This document shows, piece by piece, positions 18,242 through 25,987 of a stretch of 64,000 nucleotides of DNA; the first letter of the stretch is position 1; each line of letters begins with the position of its first letter. Under the pieces are notes generated by a model, which saw only the letters and a program-made list of their open reading frames with translations, did no database searches and was not told the DNA's origin. The translations under genes and the position numbers were made by a program. The DNA lies in assembly GCA_039180675.1 (NCBI GenBank), contig JBCDDC010000013.1:57605-121604 (forward strand). The letters run 5' to 3'. This DNA is from Thermohalobaculum sp039180675. Its GTDB lineage: Bacteria; Pseudomonadota; Alphaproteobacteria; Rhodobacterales; Rhodobacteraceae.

Positions 18242-19510
18242 TCAGTCTCCGAAGATATGGGTACCGCCGACCCATGTGCCCAGCACCTTGCCCTGAAGAC
18301 GTTGGCGGTCGAAGGGCGTGTTCTTGGATTTCGAGCGGAGGGCCTCGCGATCCAGCACGAAGGGCGCATCCGGGTCGAAGAGCACGAGATCGGCGGGGGC
18401 ACCTGCGACCAGCCGCCCGCTTGGCAGGTCAAGGCGTTGCGCCGGTGCAAGCGAGGCACGCTCGAACAGTTGCAACAGGCTCAGCCGTCCCTCATGCACC
18501 AGACGCAGGCAGGCTGGCAGGAACGTCTCGAGCCCTACCGCACCACTCGCCGCCTCCTCGAAGGGCAGACGCTTGGCCTCTTCATCCTGTGGGTTGTGCG
18601 AGGAGCAGATGATGTCGATCGCGCCCGAAGCCACGGCATCGATCAGAGCCTGCCGGTCGGTCTCGGCCCTGAGCGGCGGTGTGAGCTTGAAGAAGGTCGC
18701 GTATTCGGCGATGTCGAGCTCGTTGAGCGTCAGATGGTGGATCGACGTTGCTGCCGTGACGTCCAGCCCCGCCTGTTTCGCGCGGTCAAGCGGGCTGAGC
18801 GCCCCCTCAGTCGACAGCAGCGCTGCGTGATAGTTGCATCCCGTGGCCTCGGCCAGCGCAAGATCCCGCTCCAGCGCGATGCGCTCGGCGATGGTGGGCA
18901 CGGAGGGCAGGCCGAGGCGCGAGGCCATCTCGCCCGAGGTCGCGCAGGCACCGGCGGAGAGGCTCGGCTCCTGCGTTGCATGGGCCACGAGCGCACCGAG
19001 CCCCTTCGCATAGTTCATGCAGGCCCTGAGAACCTTTGCGGACGGCACCACATGGTCCCCATCGGTCAGCCCGAGCGCGCCGGCGTCCAGCAGGAACTGC
19101 TGCTCGCTCATCTGCTCGCCAGCGAGCCCCTTGGTCAGAGCGCCCATGACGTGGATGTTGACCGGGGCCGCCTCCCGCGCCCGGCTCAGGGCGAATTGCA
19201 CGAGCGCCGGATCGTCAAGGCAGGGGGAGGTGTCAGGCTGCGCCACAAAGGTCGTGACGCCTCCGGTAGCAGCCGAAGCTCCAGCCGTGCGAAAACTCTC
19301 CCGATGCCGTGCTCCGGGTTCCCCCACAAACACGCGCATATCGACGAGACCAGGCGCCAGGACCTTCCCGCCGCAGTCGATCCCTGGCGCAGTGGGGGAA
19401 GAGCCCTGAACCACCTCCGCAATCACGCCATCCTCGATCTTGATCGCACCCGGACCGTCATAGCCAGTCGCGGGATCGATCAGCCGGGCGTTGAGGAGGT
19501 GCTGCATCAT
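18242..19510 (-). CDS. pyrX: Non-catalytic dihydroorotase homologue (PyrX/PyrC' type)
   Basis: Amidohydrolase-fold protein of 422 residues homologous to class I dihydroorotase and encoded downstream of pyrB. The metal-binding D-x-H-x-H motif reads D57-M-R59-V-F61, so both histidines are lost. The segment corresponding to the catalytic TDHAPH has S303-S304-H305, so the aspartate is lost too. The IHHLTLNE histidines remain. Such homologues (PyrC' in Pseudomonas) do not hydrolyse but are needed for assembly of class A aspartate transcarbamoylase. Most annotation pipelines would call it dihydroorotase. An active PyrC should be elsewhere in the genome. Confidence 0.85.
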   Translation of the reverse strand: MMQHLLNARLIDPATGYDGPGAIKIEDGVIAEVVQGSSPTAPGIDCGGKVLAPGLVDMRVFVGEPGARHRESFRTAGASAATGGVTTFVAQPDTSPCLDDPALVQFALSRAREAAPVNIHVMGALTKGLAGEQMSEQQFLLDAGALGLTDGDHVVPSAKVLRACMNYAKGLGALVAHATQEPSLSAGACATSGEMASRLGLPSVPTIAERIALERDLALAEATGCNYHAALLSTEGALSPLDRAKQAGLDVTAATSIHHLTLNELDIAEYATFFKLTPPLRAETDRQALIDAVASGAIDIICSSHNPQDEEAKRLPFEEAASGAVGLETFLPACLRLVHEGRLSLLQLFERASLAPAQRLDLPSGRLVAGAPADLVLFDPDAPFVLDREALRSKSKNTPFDRQRLQGKVLGTWVGGTHIFGD

Positions 19511-20115
19511 CGTTCAGCCCGCCACTTTGCTTGAGCATTGCCTATTTCATCGGCAAGCCAGCTGGGTTCAGGAACGCCAACGAGGCGTGCGTCTCCCTGA
19601 AGGAGCCCTAAACCACATGCGATCCACCTGAACCACGCAATTAGTGGCGGCCTGCCGGCGCACGTGTCCAAGTTTTCTAGTCGAATGATTTTGAGGGACT
19701 GGACGCCGGGAAATGAACTAATCGTTGGCGCTCCCAAGTAGGCCAATCTCCATTGCCTTGCGACATCGTGTTTGTAGTCGTGCTCTACGATCCGTTTGTT
19801 CGTGACTGACGTCTGACGACACGCAGAAGCTGCAAACCGGACGCAATTAACGAAGGCAGCTATAAAAGCCGCAATCGCAAGCCAGTCGATGCCAGTGGTG
19901 ACCAAGTGATGGCTCGATTGAGCAGGATCGACATTCTGCCAAATAAGAATCGCAATCGGACCTAACACAACGACCATCACCGAATATATTGCGACGACGA
20001 CATTGGCTCGTACCGCTCCGTTACCCTTCGGATCGCGCTGCCAAATTAGGGTCTCTCCAGGTTCAAGCTGCACGACAGGCTTGAGTGTGCTCGCAAAGGA
20101 AAAGAAGCTATTCAT
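19507..20115 (-). CDS. Membrane protein with a bacterial PH-like domain, inserted between pyrB and pyrX
   Basis: Protein of 202 residues with two predicted membrane helices (about 38-60 and 77-97). The soluble parts resemble bacterial PH domains of the YdbT/bPH2 kind: LEPGETLIWQRDP at the N terminus, then TSVTNKRIVEHD and SLKIIRLENLDT. It overlaps pyrB by 4 nt at its start and pyrX by 4 nt at its stop (ATGA at both ends), so it is cotranslated with the ATCase genes. Its base composition is visibly more AT-rich than its neighbours. I do not recognise a specific family and assign no function. Confidence 0.72.
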   Translation of the reverse strand: MNSFFSFASTLKPVVQLEPGETLIWQRDPKGNGAVRANVVVAIYSVMVVVLGPIAILIWQNVDPAQSSHHLVTTGIDWLAIAAFIAAFVNCVRFAASACRQTSVTNKRIVEHDYKHDVARQWRLAYLGAPTISSFPGVQSLKIIRLENLDTCAGRPPLIAWFRWIACGLGLLQGDARLVGVPEPSWLADEIGNAQAKWRAER

Positions 20116-21044
20116 CCCATCGATCCTAGATCCCGCGCAAGCAGGTCCAGCATTGCCATGCGCACGGCGACGCCCATTTCGACTTGCTCTTGGATGACGG
20201 AGCGGTCCGGGTCATCGGCAACTTCGGCGTCGATCTCCACGCCCCGGTTCATGGGGCCGGGGTGCATCACTATGGCGTCGGGTTTGGCCAGCGCCAGTTT
20301 CTCGCGGGTCAGGCCATAGCGGTGATAGTACTCGCGGGTCGAGGGAATGGCGGCTCCAGTCAGGCGTTCATTCTGGATGCGGAGCATCATCACCACGTCG
20401 CAGCCTCTGAGCCCCTCTTCCATATCGGTGAAGACCTCGACGCCGAAGCGGTCGATCCCGCTCGGCAGCAGGGTGGGAGGGGCGATCACGCGGACCCGGT
20501 TCTCCATCTTGCCGAGGCAGAGGATGTTCGACCGGGCGACGCGGGAATTCGCGATATCGCCACAGATGGCGATCGTGAGCCGCTGCAGGCGCCCCTTTCG
20601 CCGCCGGATGGTCAAAGCGTCCAGCAGCGCCTGGGTCGGATGCTCGTGCCGTCCGTCGCCGGCGTTCAGGACCGCGCAGTTGACCTTCTGCGCCAGCAGA
20701 TCAACGGCACCTGAGTTCTGATGGCGCACCACCAGCAGGTCGGGATGCATGGCATTCAGTGTCACCGCCGTGTCGATCAGCGTCTCGCCCTTGTTCATCG
20801 AGGAGGCCAGCACGTTCATGTTCACCACATCGGCGCCGAGCCGTTTGCCCGCAATCTCGAAGCTCGCCATCGTGCGGGTCGAGCTCTCGAAGAACAGATT
20901 GATCTGCGTGCGCCCGCTCAGCACATCGGCATGCTTCGCGCCCTGACGGTTCAGGTCGACGTAGCTATCCGAAAGATCGAGAATCTGGGTGATGTCTTGA
21001 GGAGAGAGCGGTGCGATGCCAAGCAAGTGGCGATGGGCGAACAT
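20112..21044 (-). CDS. pyrB: Aspartate carbamoyltransferase catalytic subunit
   Basis: Enzyme of 310 residues that condenses carbamoyl phosphate with aspartate to form carbamoylaspartate, the second step of pyrimidine synthesis. Carbamoyl-phosphate loop SSTRTMASFE, HPTQALLDALT, and the C-terminal MHPGPMNRGVEI are intact. MFAHRHLLG at 21044 is the likely start (GAGG upstream). Eighteen further upstream residues in frame lack family similarity. No regulatory subunit PyrI is present. Together with pyrX this suggests a class A ATCase. No pyrimidine attenuator or PyrR site is evident in the 56 nt upstream. Confidence 0.95.
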   Translation of the reverse strand: MFAHRHLLGIAPLSPQDITQILDLSDSYVDLNRQGAKHADVLSGRTQINLFFESSTRTMASFEIAGKRLGADVVNMNVLASSMNKGETLIDTAVTLNAMHPDLLVVRHQNSGAVDLLAQKVNCAVLNAGDGRHEHPTQALLDALTIRRRKGRLQRLTIAICGDIANSRVARSNILCLGKMENRVRVIAPPTLLPSGIDRFGVEVFTDMEEGLRGCDVVMMLRIQNERLTGAAIPSTREYYHRYGLTREKLALAKPDAIVMHPGPMNRGVEIDAEVADDPDRSVIQEQVEMGVAVRMAMLDLLARDLGSMG

Positions 21045-21100
21045 GCGCGGACCTCGTGAAACCCGCGCAGCTATAGCCGCAGAGGAGCGGGGCGGCAAGG

Positions 21101-21553
21101 CTAGGCGGCGCGCTTCTTCATCCCGGCCTTGATGCCCATGCGGAGGAATAGCCGCGCCATCAGCAGGTAAACGAGCAAAAGGGCCAGCATGATCATCCCG
21201 ACGAAGCCAAAATCACCCCGGAAGAGGCCAAAGATCTCCTTCACCTGCGCGGGATCTGCGTATTGCAGGAATGCGAGGAAGACTCCGGCGAGCGCCAGAC
21301 TGATGAAGATAGACAGCAGCGTCATCTTGAATGCGAGGCCCCAAAGGATGCCCGAACTCGGAATCTCTGAAAGCTGCTCTCCCAGCTTGGTCCCTGCTCC
21401 CATGACCGCTGCCATGAAAGTGATCAGCCCGATGCTGCTGGGTGCCTCGATCTGCGCGACGCTTTCAAGGATGGCGAACAGAATGATCACGCCGATCACC
21501 GCGGCGACATAATAGGTTGCGAAGTTCAGAAGTGTCTTTGATGTCAGTGACAT
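21101..21553 (-). CDS. ABZJ_00895-like small membrane protein
   Basis: Integral membrane protein of about 150 residues with four hydrophobic segments (about 12-32, 40-60, 72-95 and 115-137) and a basic C terminus (MGIKAGMKKRAA). The pattern resembles the ABZJ_00895 family, which has no known function. ATG 21553 is chosen, and an in-frame ATG at 21580 is also possible. The stop lies 56 nt before the pyrB start, so it could share the pyr transcript, but nothing else supports a link. Confidence 0.7.
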   Translation of the reverse strand: MSLTSKTLLNFATYYVAAVIGVIILFAILESVAQIEAPSSIGLITFMAAVMGAGTKLGEQLSEIPSSGILWGLAFKMTLLSIFISLALAGVFLAFLQYADPAQVKEIFGLFRGDFGFVGMIMLALLLVYLLMARLFLRMGIKAGMKKRAA

Positions 21554-21684
21554 GATGATTTCCCAATCTAACTCCCACATAGACCTTCCCGCCAATCAGT
21601 TTCAAATTCAACCTTTTCCGGTCAGCCGAACTTGGATGTCCGCCTGCCGCGCAATAGATTGACAAAAACGAGATGGAAGCGCCC

Positions 21685-22323
21685 ATGACCCTCGCCACAC
21701 CTGTTCTGCTTTTCGATCAGCCGCTCGCCCCCAATCCGATGCGGCTCAATCTGTTTCTGGCCGAGAAGGGGGTCGATATCCCGCGCCGGACCATCGACCT
21801 GATGGCAAACGAGCATAAGACGCCGGAGTACTTGGAGAAGGTCGGCCAGCCGATCTGCCCGGCGCTGGAGCTTTCGGACGGCACGGTGCTGACCGAGACG
21901 GTCGTGATCTCGCGCTATATCGAGGCCTTGCAGCCCGAGCCGAACATGTTCGGCACCACGCCGTTGGAGGAGGCCGAGATCGAGATGTGGCAACGCCGGG
22001 TTGAATTCGGGCTCTGGGCCGCCGTGGGGCAGTGCTTCCGCCACACCAACCCGCATCTGGCCGTGCTGGAGGATCAGGTGGCCGAGTGGGGGGAGATCAA
22101 TCGGGGCCGGATCGCCGGGCAGTTGGAGATGCTGAACAAACATCTCGACGGCCGCGACTGGCTCGCCGCCGACCGCATGACCATCGCCGATGTCACCGGC
22201 TACGTCGCCACCGGTTTCACCAAGATCATAAAATACGAGATGCCCGAGGGGCTCGACCATCTCATGGCCTGGAGGAAGCGCATCACCGCGCGGCCCTCGG
22301 CCGACGCAATCAGGAGAAAATGA
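21685..22323 (+). CDS. Glutathione S-transferase family protein
   Basis: Cytosolic protein of 212 residues with an N-terminal thioredoxin-like domain (about 1-85; LFDQPLAPNPMRLNLFLAEKG, then QPICPALELSDGTVLTET providing the glutathione gamma-glutamyl contact) and an all-helical C-terminal domain. Possible activities are conjugation or peroxide reduction, and the substrate is unknown. ATG 21685 has GGAAG 5 nt upstream and is preferred over 21673. The stop overlaps the M3 peptidase start (TGATG), which couples the two genes. Confidence 0.87.
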   Translation: MTLATPVLLFDQPLAPNPMRLNLFLAEKGVDIPRRTIDLMANEHKTPEYLEKVGQPICPALELSDGTVLTETVVISRYIEALQPEPNMFGTTPLEEAEIEMWQRRVEFGLWAAVGQCFRHTNPHLAVLEDQVAEWGEINRGRIAGQLEMLNKHLDGRDWLAADRMTIADVTGYVATGFTKIIKYEMPEGLDHLMAWRKRITARPSADAIRRK

Positions 22324-24317
22324 TGACGAATCCGTTTCTGGAACAATGGGATACGCCGTTCGAAGTTCCGCCGTTCGACAAGATCGAGATCGAGCATTAC
22401 CGGCCAGCCTTCGAGGCGGCGATCAAAGAGCACAAGGCCGAAATCGATGCGATCGCGGACGCTTCGGCGGCGCCTGATTTCACCAACACGATCGAGGCGA
22501 TGGAGCGCGCCGGTGAGCGGCTTGGCAAGATCTCCAGCGTTTTCTTCAACCTCAGTTCCAGCCACACCAATGAGCAGTTGCAGGAGATCGAGCGGGAGAT
22601 TGCGCCCGTTCTGTCCCGCCACTCCTCTTCGATCATGCTGAACCAGGACCTGGCATCCCGTGTTTTTGCCGTTTTGGATCAGGGGCTTGATGCAGAGCAG
22701 AAGCGTGTGCTGAAGCTCTATGTCGAGGGGTTCGAGCGGGCGGGCGCGCGCCTTGACGAAGCCGGGCGGCAGCGGGTCGCCGATATCCAAGCACGGCTGT
22801 CGGAGCTTGGCACCCAGTTCTCCCAGAATGTCCTGAAGGATGAGGCGGACTGGTCGATGACCCTCGGTGACGGTGATCTGGAGGGGCTGCCCGAGTTCCT
22901 TGTCTCCCAGGCGAAATCGGAGGCGGAGAGCCGCGATATCGGGGGGTACGTGATCACGCTCAGCCGCTCCTCAATCGAGCCGTTTCTGGTCTTCTCGACC
23001 CGCCGCGATCTGCGCGAGACCGCCTGGAAGGCATGGATCGCGCGCGGCGACGAGAGCAACTGGCCCCTGGTTGAGGAGACCGTGAAACTCCGCGTCGAGC
23101 GGGCAAAACTTTTGGGTTTCAGGGACTTCGCCTCCTATAAGCTCGACAACCAGATGGCCAAGACGCCCGGGAATGTACGCGAGTTGCTGATGGCGGTCTG
23201 GGAGCCTGCGCGGGCCCGGGCGGAGGAAGAAGCCGCCGCCTTGCAAGCGCTCGCAGCGGAAGAAGGCGCCAACATACAGATCGAGGGGTGGGACTGGCGC
23301 CACTACGCTGAGAAGCTGCGCAAGAAGACCTATGACCTCGATGAGGCGGAAACGAAACCGTACCTCACGCTGGACTCGATGATCGAGGCGGCCTTCTCAG
23401 TTGCAGGGCGCCTGTTCGGGCTGGAGTTTCAAGAGGTTGCGGGCCTCTCCCTACATCACCCCGACGCCCGTGCGTGGGAGGTGAAGCGGGATGGCAAGCA
23501 CCTCGCGCTCTTCATCGGAGACTATTTCGCGCGGCCGTCCAAACGCTCCGGCGCCTGGATGTCGGCCTATCGCGGGCAGAGGCGGCTGAAGCAACCTGAG
23601 CGCCCGATCATTCTGAATACCTGCAATTTTGCAAAGGGTTCGCCGACTCTGCTGACCTTCGATGATGCGCGCACCCTGTTCCACGAGTTCGGTCACGCGC
23701 TGCATGGCATGATGTCGGACGTGACCTATCCGCGGATTGCGGGAACGAACGTGGCGCGCGACTTTGTCGAGCTGCCGAGCCAGCTTTACGAACACTGGCT
23801 GAGCGTGCCGAATGTGTTGGCGGAGTTCGCCCGGCATTACCAGACCGGCGAGCCGATGCCTGCCGAGCTGATCGAGAAAATCAAGGCAGCTGAGACGTTC
23901 AACCAGGGTTTTGCGACGGTGGAATATACCGGCTCCGCCTTGGTGGATCTGGAGATGCACACGCTCGACGAGGCCGATGGGTTCGATGGTCAGGCGTTCG
24001 AGAAAGCGACGCTCGAGAAGATCGGCATGCCGCGCGCGATCCCCATGCGCCACCGCACGCCGCATTTCCAGCACGTCTTCTCCGGCGACGGGTACTCGGC
24101 GGGCTACTACTCCTACATGTGGTCGGAAGTGATGGACGCGGATGCCTTCAAGGCCTTCGAGGAGGCGGGAGACCCGTTCGACCCCGAGACCGCCGAGCGG
24201 CTCGCGGAACATGTCTATGCCGCCGGTGGGCTGCAGGAGCCGGACCAGGCCTACATCGCCTTCCGCGGCAAGCTGCCTGAGATCGATGCCCTGCTCGAGG
24301 GGCGCGGTCTCGCCTAA
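22323..24317 (+). CDS. M3 family zinc oligopeptidase (OpdA/Dcp-like)
   Basis: Cytoplasmic thimet-type metallopeptidase of 664 residues that degrades short peptides. The zinc motif H454-EFG-H458 lies in LFHEFGHALHGMMSD, with the third ligand glutamate expected in the FVELPSQLYEHW segment. Length and motif context match oligopeptidase A and dipeptidyl carboxypeptidase Dcp, which cannot be separated securely here. Of two adjacent ATGs (22320 and 22323), the second sits 6 nt from AGGAG and is preferred. It overlaps the glutathione transferase stop by one base. Confidence 0.93.
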   Translation: MTNPFLEQWDTPFEVPPFDKIEIEHYRPAFEAAIKEHKAEIDAIADASAAPDFTNTIEAMERAGERLGKISSVFFNLSSSHTNEQLQEIEREIAPVLSRHSSSIMLNQDLASRVFAVLDQGLDAEQKRVLKLYVEGFERAGARLDEAGRQRVADIQARLSELGTQFSQNVLKDEADWSMTLGDGDLEGLPEFLVSQAKSEAESRDIGGYVITLSRSSIEPFLVFSTRRDLRETAWKAWIARGDESNWPLVEETVKLRVERAKLLGFRDFASYKLDNQMAKTPGNVRELLMAVWEPARARAEEEAAALQALAAEEGANIQIEGWDWRHYAEKLRKKTYDLDEAETKPYLTLDSMIEAAFSVAGRLFGLEFQEVAGLSLHHPDARAWEVKRDGKHLALFIGDYFARPSKRSGAWMSAYRGQRRLKQPERPIILNTCNFAKGSPTLLTFDDARTLFHEFGHALHGMMSDVTYPRIAGTNVARDFVELPSQLYEHWLSVPNVLAEFARHYQTGEPMPAELIEKIKAAETFNQGFATVEYTGSALVDLEMHTLDEADGFDGQAFEKATLEKIGMPRAIPMRHRTPHFQHVFSGDGYSAGYYSYMWSEVMDADAFKAFEEAGDPFDPETAERLAEHVYAAGGLQEPDQAYIAFRGKLPEIDALLEGRGLA

Positions 24318-24321
24318 GATC

Positions 24322-24349
24322 GCGGTTTGTCGGAGAGATCGCAAACCGC
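24322..24349. terminator. Hairpin after the M3 peptidase gene
   Basis: GCGGTTTG (24322-24329) and its exact complement CAAACCGC (24342-24349) are separated by 12 nt, starting 4 nt after the peptidase stop. It lies between convergent genes, so it probably terminates the plus-strand transcript. There is no clear U run. Confidence 0.5.
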
Positions 24350-24368
24350 CTTGCGATTTCTCCAGACA

Positions 24369-24392
24369 ATTTGTCGGGCGCGAACGACAAAT
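24369..24392. terminator. Second hairpin between convergent genes
   Basis: ATTTGTCG (24369-24376) pairs perfectly with CGACAAAT (24385-24392) around an 8-nt loop. It follows the first hairpin by 19 nt and lies 17 nt from the stop of the phosphate acyltransferase gene on the other strand, so it is a candidate terminator for that gene. GCGATTT occurs on both sides of it. Confidence 0.45.
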
Positions 24393-24409
24393 CGCGATTT
24401 CCTTAGAGC

Positions 24410-25330
24410 TCAGCCCGTTTCCGCGACGAGACGCGCGAGTGCGGTTGAGGCCAGCCGCGCCGCCGGAGGGTCCGCCCGGCTGGTGATCACGATCGGGATC
24501 CGCCCGCCCATCACAACCCCCGCCGCGCAGGCCGACATGAAGAACGCCATCATCTTGAAGAGCGCGTTGCCAACCTCGATGGTCGGCACGATCACGCCAT
24601 GCGCCTGACCAGCCACGGGGTGGCCGGACAACCCCTTGATCGCCGCGGCCTCGGGCGAGACGGCATTGTCGAAGGCGAGCGGCCCGGCAATCTCGGCTTC
24701 AAAGCCCTGCGTCCTGGCCCAATCGGTCAGCTCCGCCGCCGCGAGGCTGGACGGCATTTGCGGGAGCGCCTCTTCGGTAGCCGACAAAGCAGCGAGGCGC
24801 GGCCGGGCGATGCTGATACGATGGCAGAGCGTTACCATGTTCTCGGCAATCGCCTGCAGGGTCTTCGCATCGGGCGCGACATTGAGCGCGGCGTCCGAGA
24901 TCAGAAACGGATCGTCGCTCCCGGGCACGGTCATGTGGAAGATATGGCTCAGCCGCTTGCCGGTGCGGATCCCGGCCTCCTTGCGCAACAGGGCGCCCAT
25001 GAGGGCGTCGGTGTGGATCTGACCCTTCATCACAATCCTGACCGCGGGGTCGGCGGCTGCTAGGGCGGCTGCGTCCGCCAGGGCAGCGTCGCCTGTGGCA
25101 TCGATCAGCCGAAAAGGCGCGATGTCCCATCCGGCTTCCTCGGCGAGCACTGCCACGCGCTCCGCCCCGCCGATCAAGACGGGCTCGATCAGCCCCGCCT
25201 CGGTCGCCCGCCGCGCGCTTTCCAGTGCGACCGGATGATCGGCACCGACGATCAGGGTGCGGGCGGGGCTGGCCGCCCCGGCTGCGGCCAACAGGCGGGC
25301 AGGGGCGGTGATGGGGGTCGTCGAAAGCAT
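24410..25330 (-). CDS. Phosphate acetyl/butyryltransferase family protein
   Basis: Protein of 306 residues consisting of the PTA_PTB domain that exchanges the acyl group between acyl-CoA and phosphate. Supporting segments are RIVMKGQIHTDALMGALL, SHIFHMTVPG, DAALNVAPDAKTLQAIAEN and the C-terminal VGNALFKMMAFFM. The length matches phosphate butyryltransferase or the catalytic part of Pta rather than long Pta with extra N-terminal domains. No acetate or butyrate kinase gene and no xsc is adjacent, so acyl specificity is open. ATG 25330 has GGAG 9 nt upstream. The GNAT gene ends 18 nt before it. Confidence 0.85.
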   Translation of the reverse strand: MLSTTPITAPARLLAAAGAASPARTLIVGADHPVALESARRATEAGLIEPVLIGGAERVAVLAEEAGWDIAPFRLIDATGDAALADAAALAAADPAVRIVMKGQIHTDALMGALLRKEAGIRTGKRLSHIFHMTVPGSDDPFLISDAALNVAPDAKTLQAIAENMVTLCHRISIARPRLAALSATEEALPQMPSSLAAAELTDWARTQGFEAEIAGPLAFDNAVSPEAAAIKGLSGHPVAGQAHGVIVPTIEVGNALFKMMAFFMSACAAGVVMGGRIPIVITSRADPPAARLASTALARLVAETG

Positions 25331-25348
25331 GGCGCGGGTCTCCAAAGG

Positions 25349-25891
25349 TCAACCGGGGTGCGGGCGGCGGGGCGCGCCCGCGCAGGCAATCCTTGCAACG
25401 TAGAGAAGGCTGGTCGGGTTCTCGAGACGCGCCTCCGGGTCGATCCGCATGCCTATCTTCTCCGCCACCCGGCGGGAGGGCGCGTTGTCGCGATGGATCT
25501 CGGCGATCACCCGGGTGAGGCCCACCTCATCGAACCCGTGGGCGAGAACGTTGGCAGCAGCCTCCGGCACGAAACCCTGGCCGCGGGCGGACCGGATCAG
25601 CCGCCAGCCGATCTCGACCTCGGGCCCCGTCGCGTCCTCTGGGATCAACAGCACCCAGCCGAGGAATTCTTCCGGCTGTGTCCTACGGGCAATCACCCAA
25701 TAGCCGAGGCCTGCCGGATAAGGCCCGCGGATCCGGGCACGCACAAAAGCCTCATGCGCTGCCGCATCCGCCCAGGGGCCTTCGATCAGATCGGTGGTGC
25801 CGGGCTCGCGGTCCATCGCCAGGCTTGCCTCCAGATCTGCCATCCGCCGCGGGCGCAGAAGCAGGCGCGGGGTCTCGATCACGGGGAGCAT
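25349..25891 (-). CDS. GNAT family N-acetyltransferase (RimJ/RimL-like)
   Basis: Protein of 180 residues that begins with the typical ETPRLLLRPRRMAD strand and has the acetyl-CoA binding loop region SARGQGFVPEAAANVLAHGF and the NAPSRRVAEKIGM segment near the C terminus. This is the RimJ/RimL-like branch that acetylates protein N termini or small amines. The substrate is unknown. ATG 25891 has a strong GGAGG site 6 nt upstream. It lies between the aminotransferase (96 nt upstream) and the phosphate acyltransferase. Confidence 0.87.
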   Translation of the reverse strand: MLPVIETPRLLLRPRRMADLEASLAMDREPGTTDLIEGPWADAAAHEAFVRARIRGPYPAGLGYWVIARRTQPEEFLGWVLLIPEDATGPEVEIGWRLIRSARGQGFVPEAAANVLAHGFDEVGLTRVIAEIHRDNAPSRRVAEKIGMRIDPEARLENPTSLLYVARIACAGAPRRPHPG

Positions 25892-25987
25892 GCGGTGCCT
25901 CCGGGGGCCAGCACCGCGGTCCAGCCGGCCGGAGACGGACCGCGGGTATGTCGTGCGCCGCACCGCGGCGCTCCGCCTGGCTGACCC

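Noticed and set aside
17623..18459. Long version of PlsY starting at 18459
   Set aside because: The extra 73 residues overlap pyrX in another frame and are not membrane-like, while ATG 18240 has a proper ribosome binding site.
20988..21100. Pyrimidine-dependent attenuator upstream of pyrB
   Set aside because: The 56-nt gap has no paired antiterminator/terminator hairpins and no PyrR-binding consensus that I can see.
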